Of a DNA stretch of 17,292 bases, positions 1-7,693 are shown piece after piece (within the stretch, counting starts at the first letter, position 1; each line of letters opens with the position of its first letter). This stretch comes from an uncultured Acinetobacter sp. (GTDB taxonomy: Bacteria > Pseudomonadota > Gammaproteobacteria > Pseudomonadales > Moraxellaceae). Both the position numbers and the translations under genes were made by a program. The stretch is from positions 1 to 17,292 of the forward strand of contig CAAGMP010000275.1 in NCBI GenBank assembly GCA_900771065.1. The letters are read 5' to 3'. The notes under the pieces were generated by a model. That model was given only the letters and a program-made list of their open reading frames with translations, ran no database searches and had not been told where the DNA came from.

Positions 1-230
1 CAAAATCAACTTTTGAAGATTTAGTTCAATATAATGATGGTTTTAAAACCAATTTAATTGGTACACCACAACAAATTGCACAACGTATTGTTGATTTAAA
101 AGCAGTTGGTGTTGATTTGATTTTGTCAGGTTTCTTACATTTTATTGAAGAAGTTGAATATTTCGGTACCAATGTTTTACCGTTAGTACGTGAATTAGAA
201 CAGCAAGCACAATTAAAACAAGTCGGTTAA
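1..230 (+). CDS. sfnG: Dimethyl-sulfone monooxygenase-like LLM-class flavoprotein, C-terminal part (partial)
   Basis: The reading frame is open from the window edge (first full codon at base 3) and ends in TAA at 228-230, giving the last 75 residues. The tail contains IGTPQQIAQRIVDLK and then GVDLILSGFLHFIEEVEYFG and VLPLVRELE. This is the end pattern of luciferase-like FMNH2-dependent monooxygenases of the SfnG type, which convert dimethyl sulfone to methanesulfinate when sulfate is scarce. The GFLHF and EEVEYFG wording fits SfnG better than the alkanesulfonate enzyme SsuD, but the catalytic N-terminal part is outside the window. The oxidoreductase and the sigma-54 activator next door support a role in organosulfur use. 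The gene name is an inference from the tail and the context. Confidence 0.7.
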   Translation, partial: KSTFEDLVQYNDGFKTNLIGTPQQIAQRIVDLKAVGVDLILSGFLHFIEEVEYFGTNVLPLVRELEQQAQLKQVG

Positions 231-239
231 GCTTAAAAC

Positions 240-267
240 TCTCCCATCTTTTGATGGGAGATTTTTT
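240..267. terminator. Rho-independent terminator between convergent genes
   Basis: A perfect 9-bp stem (arms 240-248 and 253-261, core CTCCCATC/GATGGGAG) closes a TTTT loop. On the plus strand it is followed by a T-rich run, so it is a clear terminator for the sfnG-like gene ending at 230. On the minus strand the sequence after the stem is also fairly T-rich, so it may serve the convergent gene ending at 271 as well. Confidence 0.88.
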
Positions 268-270
268 ATT

Positions 271-1464
271 TTAAGAATAAAAAGAAGGTGTTGGATAACG
301 TCCATTGAGTGCCCATTCACCCAAATCTTTGATTTTGTAATCAACAGGATCATGTAAAGTTTGTGTACGTACATTACGCCAAAAACGATCAAAACGTAAA
401 GCAGCTTGGGTTGCACGTGCACCTGTGACTTCAAAAATTCGACTAGTAATATCTAAGCTGACACGTGTTGCAGCAACTTTTGCTGTTGCTACTGCCACCG
501 CAACTTCACCACGTTGATTTTCAGTTAAATTTTCTTGTCGATTCCACGCTTGTTGTAATTGTGCAATTGCATTTTGATTAAGCAAGCGTAAAGATTCTAA
601 TTCTAACCAAAATTCACCGTAATGACGCAAAATGTATGGGTCTTGATTGGCATGTTCAACGTCAGACAAAAACCATGCTCGAGTTTGCTGTTGCGTATAA
701 TTTTTCGCCTCTAAAAATGCACCTTCAGCCACACCTAAAAACAGATTGACAAAAATAAGTTGGGCAATCAAAGGGCGTAATGCTGAAAAAGGAGTGCTCA
801 ATGGACCAGGTTCAAGTAGCATTTCATTTTTTTCTACTCGTACTGCTTCAAATTTGGCACTACCACTGTCCGTTTGACGTTGTCCAATATTATCCCAATC
901 GGCAAATAAAGTAATACCTGATCGTGTGGTTGGAATAGCTGCAATACGTAATTGTTGCGTTTTTAAATCAACCGCAGAAGCAACTAGCATATCGCTGTCG
1001 GTTGCACCTGAACAGAAACTTTTTTGACCTGAAAATTCGTACCAACCTTCGTCATGTTGTTGAAGCGTGGTGCGTTTATCTAATGGATTTAATGCATTGC
1101 CCCAAAACCAATTATGTTTAACTGTTTGTTGATGCCAATTTTGCCATTGTTCTGTTTGACTAAATAAACGCACCGTTGCCAAATGTAAATGATGAAAGGC
1201 AAACACATGTGCAATTGAACTATCTGCTTGTGCAAAAATTCGGACAACATCAAACAAATCTTGCCATGTTGCAGAAAATCCACCGAATTTCTGATCAACT
1301 AATAAAGACAATAGACCACTTTGTCGAATTAAATCACGTTCATGTTTTGGTGTTCCACCTAAGCGATCGCGCTCAACCGCAGTGCTTGCGAAAATTTGTG
1401 CTAAATTTTGTGCTACACGAGGGACATCGTTTAAGTCTTTGATGCATAAATCGGGTTGGTTCAT
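271..1464 (-). CDS. Acyl-CoA-dehydrogenase-fold flavin monooxygenase (SfnB/SfnC/DszC-like)
   Basis: This is a 397-residue protein with the acyl-CoA dehydrogenase layout: a helical N-terminal domain (about 10-120), a beta middle domain (about 122-220) and a helical C-terminal domain (about 235-385). The middle domain carries WYEFSGQKSFCSGATDSDML (141-160), like the flavin-contact region of the family. The gene lies between a sulfone-monooxygenase-like gene and an SfnR-like activator. It therefore most likely belongs to the branch that oxidises organosulfur compounds with reduced flavin and O2 (SfnB, SfnC, DszC) rather than to fatty-acid oxidation; the exact branch and substrate cannot be fixed from sequence alone. 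The ATG at 1464 is preceded by AAGAGA about 8 bases upstream. A sigma-54 promoter match at 1572-1587 faces this gene, implying induction by the neighbouring activator. Confidence 0.85.
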   Translation of the reverse strand: MNQPDLCIKDLNDVPRVAQNLAQIFASTAVERDRLGGTPKHERDLIRQSGLLSLLVDQKFGGFSATWQDLFDVVRIFAQADSSIAHVFAFHHLHLATVRLFSQTEQWQNWHQQTVKHNWFWGNALNPLDKRTTLQQHDEGWYEFSGQKSFCSGATDSDMLVASAVDLKTQQLRIAAIPTTRSGITLFADWDNIGQRQTDSGSAKFEAVRVEKNEMLLEPGPLSTPFSALRPLIAQLIFVNLFLGVAEGAFLEAKNYTQQQTRAWFLSDVEHANQDPYILRHYGEFWLELESLRLLNQNAIAQLQQAWNRQENLTENQRGEVAVAVATAKVAATRVSLDITSRIFEVTGARATQAALRFDRFWRNVRTQTLHDPVDYKIKDLGEWALNGRYPTPSFYS

Positions 1465-1571
1465 GTGTGGTATCTCTTAATCAATTCGTTGTATTTTGAT
1501 GAACTATTTTTATTTTGACTTGAGAAGGTTAATTAAAAACAGATTCATTCAAATTACAAGAAGATTTTTCT

Positions 1572-1587
1572 TGCAAATTATACGCCA
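1572..1587 (-). promoter_or_regulatory. Sigma-54 (-24/-12) promoter for the oxidoreductase gene
   Basis: Read on the minus strand, the bases are TGGCGTATAATTTGCA. This matches the sigma-54 form TGGCAC-N5-TTGCA in both essential dinucleotides (GG and GC) with exact spacing and two mismatches in TGGCAC. The start of transcription would be near 1560, leaving a leader of about 95 bases before the ATG at 1464. The next plus-strand gene is itself a sigma-54 activator, which strengthens the call. It was found by eye and not scored against a genome background. Confidence 0.7.
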
Positions 1588-1604
1588 ATTTATAATTTGT
1601 TATA

Positions 1605-1617
1605 AATCAGTTAGATA
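1605..1617 (+). promoter_or_regulatory. Possible IHF site
   Basis: AATCAGTTAGATA matches the IHF consensus WATCARNNNNTTR at all but one position. It lies between the sigma-54 promoter and the tandem palindromes, where a DNA bend is usually needed. The surrounding DNA is AT-rich, so a chance match is quite possible. Confidence 0.3.
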
Positions 1618-1629
1618 TGTATTTGTGTT

Positions 1630-1676
1630 TGTTGTTTAAGCAGCATTTTTGTTGATTTGTTGTTGCTTATGCAGCA
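1630..1676. promoter_or_regulatory. Tandem 16-bp palindromes, probable upstream activator sites for the SfnR-like protein
   Basis: TGTTGTTTAAGCAGCA (1630-1645) and TGTTGCTTATGCAGCA (1661-1676) differ at only two positions, and each is an imperfect dyad of the form TGYTGY-N4-RCARCA. They start 31 bases apart, about three helical turns, so they lie on the same face of the DNA. The nearest is about 45 bases upstream of the -24 element at 1585-1586, a typical enhancer placement for sigma-54 activators. They also lie upstream of the activator's own gene and could serve autoregulation. Confidence 0.6.
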
Positions 1677-1812
1677 GGTGTTTTTTTAATCCAAATCATT
1701 AAATAACATAATGATAGTGATTTATATGATTGGTTTTTTACTTTATTTTTTTTTAGATTGCTCGAACAGATTTCATTGTAATTAGGTGAAAAATCTAGTT
1801 TTGGAGCAAATT

Positions 1813-2868
1813 ATGCAATTAGTGCAACATCCTAAATCACGTCAGCTCACTCGAACTGATCGAGCAAGTGCTTATGTTTTCGAAGATTCAAGTTCTAAAG
1901 AATTAATGTCCTATATTGCACAAATTGCTCCGAGTGAAGCTTCGGTGTTAATTTTAGGAGAAACGGGTACAGGAAAAGAGTTGGTTGCACGCCAAATTCA
2001 TGCTTTATCTGCACGGGCGAAGCAGCCTTTTATTGCGGTAAATTGTGGTGCATTATCTGAAAATTTAGCGGAAACTGAATTATTTGGACATGAAAAAGGA
2101 GCATTTACAGGCGCAATTCAGCAACAAATGGGTTGGTTTGAAGCGGCTCAAGGTGGAACAATTTTTTTAGATGAAATTGGCGATTTATCTGCACATATTC
2201 AAGTGAAATTGTTACGAATTTTACAAGAAAATGAAATTGTTCGAGTCGGTTCACGGCAGACTAAAAAAATTGATGTGCGCATTATTGCTGCAACCAATGT
2301 TGATTTGGAACTTGCAGTACAAGCAGGAAATTTTCGTGAAGATTTATATTTTCGTTTAAATGTAGCACGGTTAAATATTTTACCATTACGTTCAAGACAA
2401 GCCGATATTTTACCTTTGGTACATCATTTTATTGAAGAATATTCACGTATTTTAAAGCGTCAAAATGTACAAATGACGCCAGAAGTGCAAAAGTGCTTAT
2501 ACGATTATCATTGGCCTGGAAATATTCGAGAACTTGAAAATGTTATTCACCATGCTTTATTGATTTGTAAAAATAATCTTATTCAAATTCAAGATATTAA
2601 ACTGTCTGGATTAAAACAAAAAACTTTACCTGAGTCATTTTTAAATTATTCAGCTTCTCAGTGTGATCAGCTTTTACAACAGGTTTTGTTTCATTACTTT
2701 GAACAAGGTATTGAAAATTTAGATGCCTATTTAGAAGCGCAAATGGTCAAAGCAGCTTATGAATATTGCCATCATAATCAATCGCAAACTGCAAAATTAT
2801 TAGGTATTAGCCGTAACATTGTGCGGGCGAAATTAATTCGCAGTGGTCTATTACACTTAACTCATTAA
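1813..2868 (+). CDS. sfnR: Sigma-54-dependent transcriptional activator, SfnR-like
   Basis: This is a short enhancer-binding protein with no receiver or sensor domain, only an AAA+ core and a DNA-binding tail. Counting from the ATG at 1813 (351 residues): Walker A GETGTGKE at 49-56, the sigma-54 contact loop GAFTGA at 96-101, Walker B GGTIFLDEIG at 114-123, the arginine-finger region FREDLYFRL at 174-182, sensor II WPGNIREL at 234-241, and a Fis-type helix-turn-helix over the last 40 residues. SfnR of Pseudomonas has this sensor-less form and activates sulfone monooxygenase genes, which fits the neighbours. A GTG at 1786 would add nine residues but has no ribosome site, whereas ATG 1813 has TTGGAG six bases upstream. 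Lacking a sensor, its activity is probably set by how much of it is made. The class is certain; the sfnR name rests on architecture and context. Confidence 0.88.
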   Translation: MQLVQHPKSRQLTRTDRASAYVFEDSSSKELMSYIAQIAPSEASVLILGETGTGKELVARQIHALSARAKQPFIAVNCGALSENLAETELFGHEKGAFTGAIQQQMGWFEAAQGGTIFLDEIGDLSAHIQVKLLRILQENEIVRVGSRQTKKIDVRIIAATNVDLELAVQAGNFREDLYFRLNVARLNILPLRSRQADILPLVHHFIEEYSRILKRQNVQMTPEVQKCLYDYHWPGNIRELENVIHHALLICKNNLIQIQDIKLSGLKQKTLPESFLNYSASQCDQLLQQVLFHYFEQGIENLDAYLEAQMVKAAYEYCHHNQSQTAKLLGISRNIVRAKLIRSGLLHLTH

Positions 2869-2943
2869 GATAAAATGAATTTTTACAATTTAAACAAAAT
2901 ATAACCAATATTGAACAAGACAGTAACGAATGGCGGTTTTTAA

Positions 2944-2963
2944 AGTAGATGAAATTATCTACT
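2944..2963. repeat. Short inverted repeat upstream of the decarboxylase gene
   Basis: Perfect 7-base arms AGTAGAT (2944-2950) and ATCTACT (2957-2963) flank a 6-base spacer, 43 bases before the decarboxylase start. No T-run follows, so it does not look like a terminator for the upstream activator. It could be an operator, but no regulator gene sits beside it. Confidence 0.3.
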
Positions 2964-3006
2964 ATGAAAACATTGAAAATAAATTTAAAAAAAGGCTAAA
3001 AATACA

Positions 3007-5685
3007 ATGACTCAAAGCTTAGGTAATTTCATCACCGCACCCTCGTTACGAGCAGATTTATGGATTAAATTGCTATCGACTGCACGTACATTGGCAACAA
3101 AGCAAGATGCTGAATCTATTGCAGAATATCGTGAAACACTTGCAGAAATTCGCCAAGTTGAAAAATATTTTGCTTTCCCCAGTTTAGTTCGTGTTAATGA
3201 ATTGCAAGATGTATTAGAACAGCAAGAATATAAAGCATTGTTGAAAAATACACAGCTCATTGCAACAGCAATTATTTCTCAAAAATACACCTATGATACT
3301 GAATTATTTGAAGAAAAATTTATTGATGATAGCGTGATGGCTGATCGTGTGCCAGCCGCTATTAGTAATGCAAACTATCGTCCTTATTTTGAAGTTTTAA
3401 GTGTTGTACCACACCAAATTTCACGTTGGCCGCATATTGTGCAAGAAGCACGTCAAATGCGTCGTCACGAAGACCAGTTTATTTATGAACCTGTTGTTGT
3501 GGGTAATGCAACCGATGCGTTAACCGCAATTATTTTAAATGCACAAATTAATGCTGTTGTTTTATATCAAGGTTTTACCGTTCAAAATGTAGAACAAAAT
3601 TCAATTATTGAAGGTTTAAAAACAGCTTTAAATTTAGATTTTGGTCATGATGAATCTGAACATGCTGTTCAGTTGGCAAAAGTGATTCATCATTTACGTC
3701 CCGAAATTGATATTTATTTACTCAGTGATTTTGCTGTTGAAAAAATTGTGAGTTCATTGGAAAGTCAATGTATTCGTCGCGTGTTCTATCAAGTTGAAGA
3801 ACCACTTGAGCTGCATTTATCAATTATTGAAGGGATTCAAGAACGTTACGAAACGCCATTTTTTAATAATTTAAAACGTTATGCATTAAAACCAATTTCC
3901 ACTTTCCATGCTTTACCAATCGCACGCGGTAAATCCATTTTTAAATCAAATTGGATTCGCGATATGGGTGAATTTTATGGTGTGAACTTATTTTTGGCTG
4001 AAAGTTCTGCAACGACAGGCGGTTTAGATAGTTTACTTGAGCCAACAGGAAATATTAAAGATTCACAAGACCGTGCAGCAAAAGCATTTGGTGCTAAAAA
4101 TGCTTATTTTGTAACCAATGGAACATCAACCAGTAACAAAATTGTTTTACAAGCTTTACTTGCACCGGGTGACATTGCGGTTATTGATCGTAATTGCCAC
4201 AAATCGCATCACTATGGCTGTGTACTTGCTGGTGCGCAACCTTATTATGTTGAAGCTTATCCATTAACTGAATATTCAATGTATGGTGCAGTGCCATTAC
4301 GTGAAATTAAAGCTGCATTATTAACTTTACGTGATGAAGGGTTGTTGGATCGCGTGAAGTTAGTTGACTTAACTAACTGTACTTTTGACGGACAAGTTTA
4401 TAATGTTCGCGCTGTGATGTTAGAGTGTTTGGCAATTAAACCTGATTTAGTTTTCCTTTGGGATGAAGCATGGTTTGGCTTTGCACATTGGTCACCACTG
4501 TTACGCAAACGTACAGCAATGGGCGCAGCGAAAGAATTAACAGAATGGTTTAAAACAGAAGAAGCTAAACAGCTTTATCGTGAACAGCAAGAAAAATTAG
4601 GTGATAATCCATCTGTTGAAACCTTGTTAAATACACAACTACATCCAGATCCAAGTCGTGCATTGGTACGTGTTTATCAAACTAATTCGATTCACAAATC
4701 AATGTCTGCTTTACGTCAAGGTTCAATTATTTTGGCACATGATGTCTTGCACCATCAATTATTAGGTCGATTTAAAGAAGCCATTTTCACCCATTCAACG
4801 ACCAGTCCAAACCAGCAATTAATTGCCTCATTAGACATTGCACGTCGTCAAATGGAGTTAGAAGGTTATGGCTTAGTTAATAATGCAATTCAAGTTGCAT
4901 TGACTATTCGCCGTGAAGTCAATCATCATCCTTTAATTTCTAAATATTTTAGAATTTTAACCAATGAAGAAATGGTGCCTGAAGCTTATCGCGTTAGTGG
5001 TGTCAAAGATTACACATCACATACGATTTCTTGGGCAGATGCCGCGCATAGTATTCAAAAAGATGAGTTTTTGCTTGATCCAACGCGTTTAACTTTATTC
5101 TGTGGTTCAGCAGGTTTTGATGGTACGGCATTTAAAAAATTGTTAGCAGATAAATACAATATCCAGCTCAATAAAACCTCTCGAAACAGTGTGTTATTGC
5201 AATCAAATATTAATAATACCCGTAGTGATGTGGCTGCATTAATTCGTGTTTTACTTGAAATTTCATCTGAATTGGACAGTAAATTACAAGAAGAAGAGCA
5301 GAAAATTATTTTTGATCGTAATGTGAAATCCTTAGTTGAAGATGTTCCGCATTTGCCAAATTTCAGCAAATTTGATGATCGTTATAAGGATGAACAAGCA
5401 AAAGAGTCAAAGCAAGGTAATATTCGCCAAGCTTTTTATGATGCCTATCAAGATGAAAATTGCAGTTATTTATTATTAAATGATCAAAAAATAGATGATC
5501 TATTGGCTCAAGAACAAGCACTTATTTCTGCAAACTTTGTAATTCCCTATCCACCGGGTTTTCCAATTTTAGTGCCAGGTCAAATCATTACCAAAGATGT
5601 TGTGACATTTATGCGCAAACTCGATGTGAAAGAAGTACATGGTTATGATGCGATTAAAGGGCTCAAAGTCATTGGTGTGTTTTAA
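3007..5685 (+). CDS. Orn/Lys/Arg-type PLP decarboxylase, large divergent subfamily
   Basis: This is an 892-residue, fold-type-I PLP enzyme of the ornithine/lysine/arginine decarboxylase family, expected to turn a basic amino acid into its amine and CO2. Visible landmarks are FVTNGTSTSNK (368-378, phosphate-binding loop), DRNCHKSHH (394-402, with His398 over the ring), Asp486 in DEAWFGF (pyridine-nitrogen contact) and Lys564 in SIHK (Schiff base). The family's C-terminal domain fills the last 120 or so residues, ending in the HGYDAIKGL region. It is longer than the usual 710-760 residues: about 110 extra residues precede the wing-like domain (about 130-285), and Asp486 and Lys564 are 78 residues apart against 37 in E. 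coli CadA. The usual TPGH motif is replaced by TFHALPIARGK. Substrate is unknown. An AspT-family transporter follows after 91 bases. The ATG has AAGG about 11 bases upstream. Confidence 0.88.
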   Translation: MTQSLGNFITAPSLRADLWIKLLSTARTLATKQDAESIAEYRETLAEIRQVEKYFAFPSLVRVNELQDVLEQQEYKALLKNTQLIATAIISQKYTYDTELFEEKFIDDSVMADRVPAAISNANYRPYFEVLSVVPHQISRWPHIVQEARQMRRHEDQFIYEPVVVGNATDALTAIILNAQINAVVLYQGFTVQNVEQNSIIEGLKTALNLDFGHDESEHAVQLAKVIHHLRPEIDIYLLSDFAVEKIVSSLESQCIRRVFYQVEEPLELHLSIIEGIQERYETPFFNNLKRYALKPISTFHALPIARGKSIFKSNWIRDMGEFYGVNLFLAESSATTGGLDSLLEPTGNIKDSQDRAAKAFGAKNAYFVTNGTSTSNKIVLQALLAPGDIAVIDRNCHKSHHYGCVLAGAQPYYVEAYPLTEYSMYGAVPLREIKAALLTLRDEGLLDRVKLVDLTNCTFDGQVYNVRAVMLECLAIKPDLVFLWDEAWFGFAHWSPLLRKRTAMGAAKELTEWFKTEEAKQLYREQQEKLGDNPSVETLLNTQLHPDPSRALVRVYQTNSIHKSMSALRQGSIILAHDVLHHQLLGRFKEAIFTHSTTSPNQQLIASLDIARRQMELEGYGLVNNAIQVALTIRREVNHHPLISKYFRILTNEEMVPEAYRVSGVKDYTSHTISWADAAHSIQKDEFLLDPTRLTLFCGSAGFDGTAFKKLLADKYNIQLNKTSRNSVLLQSNINNTRSDVAALIRVLLEISSELDSKLQEEEQKIIFDRNVKSLVEDVPHLPNFSKFDDRYKDEQAKESKQGNIRQAFYDAYQDENCSYLLLNDQKIDDLLAQEQALISANFVIPYPPGFPILVPGQIITKDVVTFMRKLDVKEVHGYDAIKGLKVIGVF

Positions 5686-5712
5686 CAGGATTTGAAGTAG
5701 AAAGATGAGTCA

Positions 5713-5739
5713 AGCCCACCTTATTGCGAGGTGGGTTTT
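5713..5739 (+). terminator. Hairpin after the decarboxylase gene, weak or partial terminator
   Basis: CCCACCT (5715-5721) and AGGTGGG (5729-5735) form a 7-bp GC-rich stem with a 7-base loop, extendable by a G-T and two A-T pairs. Only four Ts follow before GACA, so termination may be partial. Read-through to the transporter at 5777 would then give unequal expression of enzyme and transporter. Confidence 0.6.
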
Positions 5740-5776
5740 GACATATTGAGCATACTTAAAATAAAAAGGAATAAAT

Positions 5777-7480
5777 ATGCAGTTATATCACTGGTTCGAA
5801 ACTACAATGCGTAGCTATCCAGAATTAGCTATTTTCCTGACGGTGGCTTTAGGTTTTTGGGTTGGTCAATGGAAATTTAAAAGCTTTAGTTTAGGTGCAG
5901 TCACTGGAACATTGCTGATGGGTATTTTGGTTGGTCAGTTGGGGATTGATATTTCTTCACAGATCAAATCTATTTTCTTCATTATGTTCTTGTTTGCAGT
6001 TGGTTTTGGTGTTGGTCCACAGTTTGTGCGTGGTATTGCAAGCGATGGTTTACCGCAAGCCTTATTTGCTGTTGTGATTTGTTTACTATGTTTAGGCAGT
6101 ATTTATATTGCCTCTGTTGTTGCAGGATATGGTCCGGGCTTAACTGCAGGTTTGTTAGCAGGTTCACAAACTATTTCTGCATCAATTGGTTTAGCAACCA
6201 ATGCCATCAATCAACTTGATTTATCCCCAGCACAAATTCAAGATGAACTGTCCCAAATTCCAGTTGCTTATGCGGTGACCTATATTTTTGGTACAGTGGG
6301 TACAGGTTGGGTTTTAACTTTTTTAGGGCCAAAATTATTACGTATTAATCTTGCAGATGAATGTGCGCGTTATGAACGTGAAATGTCAAAAGATATGCCA
6401 GAAGATGGGATGCAATCGGCTTGGCATCAATATATTATTCGTGCTTATGAATTGTCAGATCAAAAATTAGCAGAACAAAATATTGCAGGAAAAACCGTTA
6501 AACAAGCTGAAGAACTTGCGCCAGAACGTGTTTTTGTTGAGCGTATTCGTCGTAATGGTAAAATTTTACCATTTGATGAAAATACCGTTTTAAAACTAGG
6601 TGATATTGTTGCAGTTTCAGGTAAGCATGAAATTTTAGTGCATTGGTCAAATCGTGCTACTGAAGTAGCTGATCGAGAACTGATTGATATTCCTGTTGAA
6701 GAAGTCGACGTCATTATTACCAATAAAACAGCGAATAAAAAAACTTTATTAGAGTTATCTAAAACACCTCAAGCGAAAGGTATTTTTATTAAGCGCATTC
6801 GTCGTGGTTCAATGGGTGTCGACATTCCAATTTTGGCACAAACCAAGCTATATCGTGGTGATATTTTATCTATTAGCGGTAGTTCAAAAAATGTTGCAGC
6901 AGCAGTAAAAGAATATGGTTTCGCTGACCGTGCAACCAGTGTAACCGATATGGTCTTTGTGGGTTTTGGTATTTTTATTGGTGGTTTAATTGGTGCAATT
7001 GTCATTCCTGTGCATGGTATTCCAATTACGTTATCAACCGCAGGGGGAGCGCTGATTTCAGGTCTATTTTTTGGTTGGCTACGTAGTTTTCAACCCAAAT
7101 TGGGTAGCGTACCAAGTGCCACTTTATGGTTTATGAATTCGGTTGGTTTAAATATTTTTATTGCCGTTGTGGGCATTACAGCAGGACCGACATTTATTCG
7201 TGGTGTGCAAGAAGTAGGTTTAGAAATGTTCTTCTGGGGACTTTTTGTGACTTCTGTCCCAATGATTTTGGCACCATTAATTGGTAAATATATTTTTAAA
7301 TTTGACCCTGCGATTAACTTAGGTTGCTGTGGTGGTGCAAGAACCAGTACCGCTTCGGTTGCAATGCTAGCAGAAGCAGCAAAAAGCAATGTACCAATGT
7401 TAGGATATACCGTACCGTATGCAGTGAGTAACACTTTACTGACTTTATGGGGCATGGTAATTATTTTATTGATTGGTTAA
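5777..7480 (+). CDS. Aspartate:alanine exchanger (AspT) family transporter
   Basis: A 567-residue inner-membrane protein with the AspT/YidE family layout: an N-terminal membrane half (about 15-190), two consecutive RCK_C/TrkA-C type soluble domains (about 217-292 and 307-384), and a C-terminal membrane half (about 390-567). Each half carries the family's conserved small-residue loop: LLAGSQTISASIGLA at 126-140, and GCCGGARTSTASVAML at 516-531. Known members exchange aspartate for alanine or export dicarboxylates. The gene follows a decarboxylase, so exchange of the amino acid and its decarboxylation product is the natural guess, although this decarboxylase family usually pairs with APC-type antiporters (CadB, AdiC, PotE). 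The ATG has AAGGA seven bases upstream. A strong terminator follows. Confidence 0.88.
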   Translation: MQLYHWFETTMRSYPELAIFLTVALGFWVGQWKFKSFSLGAVTGTLLMGILVGQLGIDISSQIKSIFFIMFLFAVGFGVGPQFVRGIASDGLPQALFAVVICLLCLGSIYIASVVAGYGPGLTAGLLAGSQTISASIGLATNAINQLDLSPAQIQDELSQIPVAYAVTYIFGTVGTGWVLTFLGPKLLRINLADECARYEREMSKDMPEDGMQSAWHQYIIRAYELSDQKLAEQNIAGKTVKQAEELAPERVFVERIRRNGKILPFDENTVLKLGDIVAVSGKHEILVHWSNRATEVADRELIDIPVEEVDVIITNKTANKKTLLELSKTPQAKGIFIKRIRRGSMGVDIPILAQTKLYRGDILSISGSSKNVAAAVKEYGFADRATSVTDMVFVGFGIFIGGLIGAIVIPVHGIPITLSTAGGALISGLFFGWLRSFQPKLGSVPSATLWFMNSVGLNIFIAVVGITAGPTFIRGVQEVGLEMFFWGLFVTSVPMILAPLIGKYIFKFDPAINLGCCGGARTSTASVAMLAEAAKSNVPMLGYTVPYAVSNTLLTLWGMVIILLIG

Positions 7481-7487
7481 TTTTTAT

Positions 7488-7527
7488 TGGGCTTTGATTG
7501 TAAATTAGCATCAAAGCCCATTTTTTT
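7488..7527 (+). terminator. Strong rho-independent terminator after the AspT-type gene
   Basis: A perfect 11-bp stem (TGGGCTTTGAT at 7488-7498 with ATCAAAGCCCA at 7510-7520) is followed directly by seven Ts. It closes the decarboxylase-transporter unit. Confidence 0.92.
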
Positions 7528-7564
7528 ATAACCTTGATGATCTCATTTTTATATTATTTTCAAT

Positions 7565-7593
7565 TTGCGTTTACATAGAATACTTATTATAAA
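7565..7593 (+). promoter_or_regulatory. Possible sigma-70 promoter for the MFS gene
   Basis: TTGCGT (7565-7570) and TATAAA (7588-7593) are separated by exactly 17 bases, which would place the start near 7600 and leave a leader of about 95 bases. The -35 is weak (three of six consensus bases) and the region is AT-rich. Confidence 0.4.
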
Positions 7594-7693
7594 TCATAAT
7601 TTTAGATATATTTATTGAAGAATCTGCAATACTCAGTTAATTTATAAAAATTATATTTTAAAACAAATATTTATAAATTTAATTGATTCATGG

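Larger units (their letters stand above)
1465..1812. other. 348-base divergent regulatory region
   Basis: No gene is visible here. From low to high coordinate it holds the leader of the minus-strand oxidoreductase, its sigma-54 promoter (1572-1587), a possible IHF site (1605-1617), two palindromic activator sites (1630-1676), and then about 135 bases of AT-rich DNA leading to the activator gene. I could not find a convincing sigma-70 promoter for the activator; TATAAT at 1591-1596 has only a weak -35 (TTCTTG) in front of it. Confidence 0.7.

Noticed and set aside
213..434. 73-codon minus-strand open frame at the end of the oxidoreductase gene
   Set aside because: It overlaps the terminator and the clearly coding frame of the oxidoreductase, and does not resemble a protein.
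1786..1812. GTG 1786 as the start of the sigma-54 activator
   Set aside because: No ribosome site precedes it, while ATG 1813 has TTGGAG at the right distance and keeps the full AAA+ core.
5738..5765. TTGACA with AATAAA as a promoter for the AspT-type gene
   Set aside because: Transcription would start about five bases before the ATG and leave out the ribosome site at about 5764-5770, so it is unlikely to be used.
7090..7455. 121-codon minus-strand open frame inside the AspT-type gene
   Set aside because: It is a shadow of a long hydrophobic coding sequence, with no ribosome site and no recognisable protein.
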